DNA of 64,000 nt, from the NCBI GenBank assembly GCA_028455995.1, contig JABELC010000001.1, forward strand, positions 4,762,501-4,826,500, in the 5' to 3' direction. The stretch comes from Scleromitrula shiraiana. Its lineage: Eukaryota > Ascomycota > Leotiomycetes > Helotiales > Sclerotiniaceae. Made by a program: the position numbers and the translations under genes. The notes under the pieces were generated by a model. That model worked only from the letters and a program-made list of their open reading frames with translations. It searched no databases and was not told where the DNA came from. Below are positions 60,374 through 64,000 of this stretch, piece by piece. Position 1 is the first letter of the stretch. Each line of letters begins with the position of its first letter.

Positions 60374-61149
60374 GCCGGACGCGTTGACTATCATGTTCTT
60401 TTCTATATACACGCAATGCGTGGTAGAATTAGTATGGCGGTTTATAATATATGTTAGGTGTTGAAATATGGGTCTTGTGATTGTAAATATCGTTTACATC
60501 GGCTCTATTCTAGTTAATTAGTTAATTAGTTAATATATTAATTACACTGCCGGGTGCTGATACGAAATTGTCGTCATTAGATATGCCGTTCCACTAAACT
60601 ACGATTATTCTATTCTAATTAATTTGTTGGTAACTCGTACAGAACGACCAACAGCAATTGATGCAGAATATAATGATGTCTTGAAGCACCGAACACCAGT
60701 CTGTGGGATAATCCCCACGAATAGACTTTCGAGTGTCCATCCTGCTGTTGCTCACAGTTGGAGATATTCAGTGTACGTCTTATGTCCGTGGGGATATCTC
60801 CAAATGAATATAAATAACAACATAGACATTTCCAATCGTTCCGATATTTCGCACTCATGCGTGTTCATTCCATATATCAGCGATATAATCACGCTCACTG
60901 GTGGAAAACTCTCGATTCTAAAGACCTCATGGCTTTCGAAAAATAAACTGTCGGATATTCGGAGCCTCCATGTGCAGAGTCTGTAGGTAGGATCAAATTC
61001 CATTCCATTTTACCATCTGATTGTTGATGTTGATAAGAAGCTAGTTCCTGAGGTAATGCCATGTTCCACCTGAGAAGCAGTCTCAACATGTTCTCAAAGT
61101 CGTAAGTCCTTGGACTTTATCGACTTAATGCCGAAAATTGGTAACTAAT
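60374..61149. other. Intergenic stretch, possibly decayed gene ends
   Basis: Open frames occur on both strands (60624-60986 +, 60752-61089 -) without recognisable domains. The missing N-terminal half of the methyltransferase at 61150 should be here but was not recognised, so the gene is probably 5'-truncated or replaced. Confidence 0.35.
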
Positions 61150-61727
61150 TCAGCTTCTAGCGTGATCTAGATTCAGCATGGGACATTCGTGCATACCCTT
61201 CCCCATGATCTGCGACGATTAGTTTACGATGGTGCGCCCTCAAACAAACTCTATGCCGTTGACATGGTGAGTCATTGGGATATTGGATTCGAAATGTTTC
61301 GTCATCGGGATAGTTTTGCTACTCACTTTATTGAGGCAGATATCATGTCTGAATCTGAATCTCTTGCATCACTAAGAGGTCAGATCGATATTGTATCAAT
61401 CACACAAACAATGTATCAATGGGACTGGGACGGTCAAATCAAATGTGTTAAGAGTCTTTTTACTTTTACCAAGGGGGCCGGGGAAATCAGCTTGGGAATC
61501 CTAAAGCTTAGGAAGTCATGCTTAAGTCAATTGGCGTTCCTATGTGGCGATATACTCTAAAATCGTTTGCGAAGCTTTGGAATCATGTGGGAAGTGAGAC
61601 GGGCATGAAGTGGGAAACCCAAACATGGCATCGAACATTTGAAGAGATGTCATAGAGTTCGAGTGACGGGGCATGGATGGAGCCAGGCGTGGGGTTTATC
61701 GAATTTGTAGCCAAATGGATAGAGTGA
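61150..61727 (+). pseudogene. S-adenosylmethionine-dependent methyltransferase, truncated and frameshifted
   Basis: The 61189-61560 frame reads DLRRLVYDGAPSNKLYAVDMVSHWDIGFEMFRHRDSFA, EADIMSE, LRGQIDIVSITQTMYQWDWDGQIKCVKSL, the core of fungal secondary-metabolism-type methyltransferases. Just upstream, the glycine-rich SAM-binding motif I survives only as pieces in three frames (RDLD, SMG, TFVHTL; 61157-61195). After about 61505 the homology moves to another frame (GVPMWR, KSFAKLW, WETQTWHRTFEEM) and then passes a TAG to reach DGAWMEPGVGFIEFVAKWIE and TGA at 61725-61727. The SAM site is destroyed and the N-terminus missing, so no activity is expected. The neighbouring DNA element at 61832 did not cause the damage. 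Confidence 0.8.
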
Positions 61728-61828
61728 GGTGATTTATTATCGGTGTTCCATTTTTCATCGATGTAGATGAAGAAATTTTCTATCTGGTTTCCCTCGAAAT
61801 GCGAAAAGAAACGCGTCGAGTTGGTGAC
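61728..61828. other. Spacer between methyltransferase pseudogene and DNA element
   Basis: About 100 bp of normal composition; nothing recognised. Confidence 0.5.
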
Positions 61829-61831
61829 AAT

Positions 61832-62782
61832 CCCTACGGTATCACTTATTTAGGGATTTCTTGAATACTATTCAAAAAAAGAAATTTTCATATTATAATT
61901 GAAATTTCAATTGCATTATAAATTGATTTTTAAGAAATGATTATTTATTAATATAAATTCAATTTAGATTTTTAAAGAGTGATTATTTATTAATATAAAT
62001 TCAATTTAGATTTTTAAGTTTATTTTGAGTAATTATATAAAACTAGATTAATATAATATTTATATATAAAATTAATGTATTTTTATTTATATTTATATAT
62101 AAAATTATATTTATATATAAAATTATATTTATATATAAAATTATATTTATATATAAAATTATATTTATATATAAAATTAATATATATTAATAATTAATAT
62201 ATTTTATTATTTTTTAATTTAATTAATATATTAAAATTAACTCTATATTTTTTTATTATTAATATATTCAAATTAATATTAATATAAATAAAAAAGTAAT
62301 ATAAATGTATTTTTAAATTCTATAAAAAATTATTTATATTTTAATAAAGTTATTGATTTATAAAGAATAAAATTAAAATTAATTAAAAATAATTGAGACT
62401 TTATAGTTTAAAACTAGATTTATATAAATTAAATTAAATTAATAAAAAATTAAACAAATCTTTAATTAATAAAAATCTATTAAAAAACTAAATAATTTTA
62501 TAATATAAAATTAATAATAAGGTTATTTTAAATATAGTTTTAAATTTATCAATAAATTTTAATTGAATTTTATTTAAAGTTTATTTAAGATTAATTTTTA
62601 AATTTAAATTTGATTAATTTATATTATATAAAATTTAATTTTTAATTAATTATAAATTTAATATATCGATATTTAAAGTTTTAATGTGTTTAAATATTAA
62701 AATAGCTGATTTCCTGAAGTTTATTTAGGGAAGTCATTGAATTCTATTCAGGTTCGCTCCCTGAATACGTGATACCGTAGGG
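61832..62782 (-). mobile_element. ~0.9-kb TIR DNA element, copy 3 (inverted relative to copies 1 and 2)
   Basis: 951 bp. Its right end, reverse-complemented, begins CCCTACGGTATCACGTATTC and continues like the left end of copy 1 with only transitions, so it lies in reverse orientation. 3-bp duplication AAT at 61829-61831 and 62783-62785. Longer than the others because of internal tandem duplications: a ~44-bp unit twice at about 61937-62020, and an 18-bp ATTTATATATAAAATTAT-type unit about five times at 62085-62178. No open frame. Confidence 0.85.
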
Positions 62783-62785
62783 AAT

Positions 62786-63016
62786 AGAAGCTTTAGAGGC
62801 CCGGAGAATTAGTGTTGTTGTAGGGTGTGGGGTATGCACTCTAGAACTAGGCCTTAGTGGGATAATCTTTACCACAAGAAAGAAAAATAACAATTTCTAC
62901 TTCTTCCATATAAATAATTACTCTATTCGTACTAATATTCTATCCTCTTCTCCCATCGAGGTACTCTAATGTACAAAAATTAAATCAAGGCCAAGACAAT
63001 ATGAACGAAAATCAAA
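62786..63016. promoter_or_regulatory. 5' flank of the gene at 63017
   Basis: 231 bp between the DNA element and the start codon, so the element lies within promoter distance of this gene. No specific site recognised. Confidence 0.3.
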
Positions 63017-64000
63017 ATGTCAACTTCTAACGGGAAAGATCAAAACCATCCTCCACATATACTCTATCAAAACGCCTTCAAAACAATAACCGTAATCGAC
63101 GTCCCACAATCAATATCAGATGCACAATTACTGTATTCTTCTCCTTCTCCAATCTATAACCAACCTGACCAACCAAAACAAAATCTCAAACCAAAATTAA
63201 AAATTAAATCCTCCCCTCCCCCATTAAAACCCTATCCATCACTTGAACCCAAAAGTAAAAAAGCATTGAGAAATGTTATGCTTCGGAGTAAGAGTAGATA
63301 TGAGGATGAAGATGAGGATGGGGATGAGGATGGAGAGGGAAAGAAAAGGGTGGATGTGGGGGAGTTGATTATGGATCGTTTTGTGGAACTTGGGATGGAG
63401 GAGGTTAGGGGGGTTTACAAGAGAGATGCAGATGAGGGGGAGGGGCAGAAGAAGGGAAAACTAAAATGGTGTTTGGAGAGAATTTTGGTGGATGGGACGG
63501 AGGAAGAGGTGGTAGAAGGGGAAGGGGATAAGAGATGGGAAAATAGGAGGAGGGGGGAGGGAGGGAAAAGAAAAAGGGGAGATGAAGATGGTGTTAGTGC
63601 ACGTGAAGATAAAGAAAAAGAATGGGGGAGAGAAGAAAAAGTTCTAGTATGCAATACTAATACCACGACTACTTCAAAAGATCAAAATCAAAATGAAGAT
63701 GAAGAACAAGGTTCTAACTCAACATCATCACCATCATTGATCTATCACGAAGATAATCAAAAAGAACATTTGGATCCTCCAGGAAATGAAGTTTCAATAT
63801 CAATCAGAGAACTCCCCTCGTTTTTCAGCAATCCTCATTCCCACCGTATTCACCTCTATATCTCCAATCCCAATACAGATACAAATACTCAAACTAAACC
63901 CTCCATCCCAAACTACTTCATAATACCCCCTCGGAGCACCTTCATCAATGGCACCCTCCTCAGCACCCTCCACCATCTCCCTCTCCCTCTCCCTCTCCCT
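63017..64000 (+). CDS. N-terminal part of an uncharacterised protein (runs off the right edge)
   Basis: ATG at 63017 opens an uninterrupted frame of 328 codons to the window end. It begins MSTSNGKDQNHPPHILYQNAFKTITVIDVP. It then has a Pro/Lys-rich stretch, a Glu/Asp-rich acidic run (YEDEDEDGDEDGEG), KKRVDVGELIMDRFVELGMEEVRGVYKR and further Lys/Glu/Arg-rich low complexity. It closes with a more globular segment: SISIRELPSFFSNPHSHRIHLYISNP...YFIIPPRSTFINGTLL. The acidic and basic low-complexity regions suggest a nuclear or scaffold protein, which is inference. The informative domain is probably beyond the window. The antisense frame at 63415-63666 is spurious. Confidence 0.7.
   Translation, partial: MSTSNGKDQNHPPHILYQNAFKTITVIDVPQSISDAQLLYSSPSPIYNQPDQPKQNLKPKLKIKSSPPPLKPYPSLEPKSKKALRNVMLRSKSRYEDEDEDGDEDGEGKKRVDVGELIMDRFVELGMEEVRGVYKRDADEGEGQKKGKLKWCLERILVDGTEEEVVEGEGDKRWENRRRGEGGKRKRGDEDGVSAREDKEKEWGREEKVLVCNTNTTTTSKDQNQNEDEEQGSNSTSSPSLIYHEDNQKEHLDPPGNEVSISIRELPSFFSNPHSHRIHLYISNPNTDTNTQTKPSIPNYFIIPPRSTFINGTLLSTLHHLPLPLPLP

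Noticed and set aside
1..64000. tRNA, rRNA, CRISPR arrays or telomeric repeats
   Set aside because: No A/B-box pair with cloverleaf potential, no rRNA cores, no regularly spaced repeats and no TTAGGG arrays were seen by eye.

Overview
This window looks like a chromosome segment of a filamentous ascomycete. Leotiomycetes (Sclerotiniaceae-like, e.g. Botrytis or Sclerotinia relatives) is my best guess from the general look of the proteins and the AT-rich islands; no search was run. The genes have short 50-140 bp introns with GT..AG ends, moderate GC and ordinary fungal housekeeping products. They are separated by extremely AT-rich islands in which C->T and G->A transitions have saturated transposon copies, the pattern expected of repeat-induced point mutation (RIP).

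Layout. 1-212 is the 3' end of a gene entering from the left. 1405-12332 is a Copia-type LTR retrotransposon on the minus strand, split by a second, oppositely oriented copy of the same family (1660-7095). Both insertions have intact 5-bp target duplications. The outer element landed inside a host F-box-like open frame whose halves still read through in frame (969-1404 and 12333-12640). 14031-15257 is an intact relative of that broken gene and 37303-38401 is a third, frameshifted relative. 17788-21417 encodes the spliceosomal DEAH helicase Prp22. 23536-24654 is another F-box-like gene. 25874-26730 (NDUFS4, complex I) and 27022-27605 (ATP17, ATP synthase subunit f) are divergent genes for two respiratory complexes sharing a ~290-bp promoter. 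27959-35606 is a second, unrelated LTR retrotransposon, minus strand and RIP-degraded, with a recognisable integrase.

The right half holds a class I/II aminotransferase (39617-41130), a 1290-residue RGG-tailed protein of unknown function (42276-46260), an uncharacterised 385-residue protein (48069-49226), a Zn2Cys6 transcription factor with a striking His-rich N-terminus (51886-54532), an uncharacterised acidic 1034-residue protein (55651-58924), two decayed genes (59828-60373 and a methyltransferase at 61150-61727), and the start of a gene that runs off the right edge (63017-64000).

Three copies of a ~0.9-kb DNA element with terminal inverted repeats beginning CCCTACGGTATCAC lie at 21614-22522, 46708-47586 and 61832-62782. 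Each is flanked by its own 3-bp target duplication. Two intergenic regions share a 13-bp palindrome followed by a 14-mer, and the 14-mer occurs a third time in front of the Zn2Cys6 gene; I have no explanation for these motifs. No CRISPR, tRNA or rRNA was recognised. The most unusual features are the nested inverted retrotransposons inside a gene, the TIR element family and the shared intergenic motifs. I did not find convincing evidence of a new multi-gene system.
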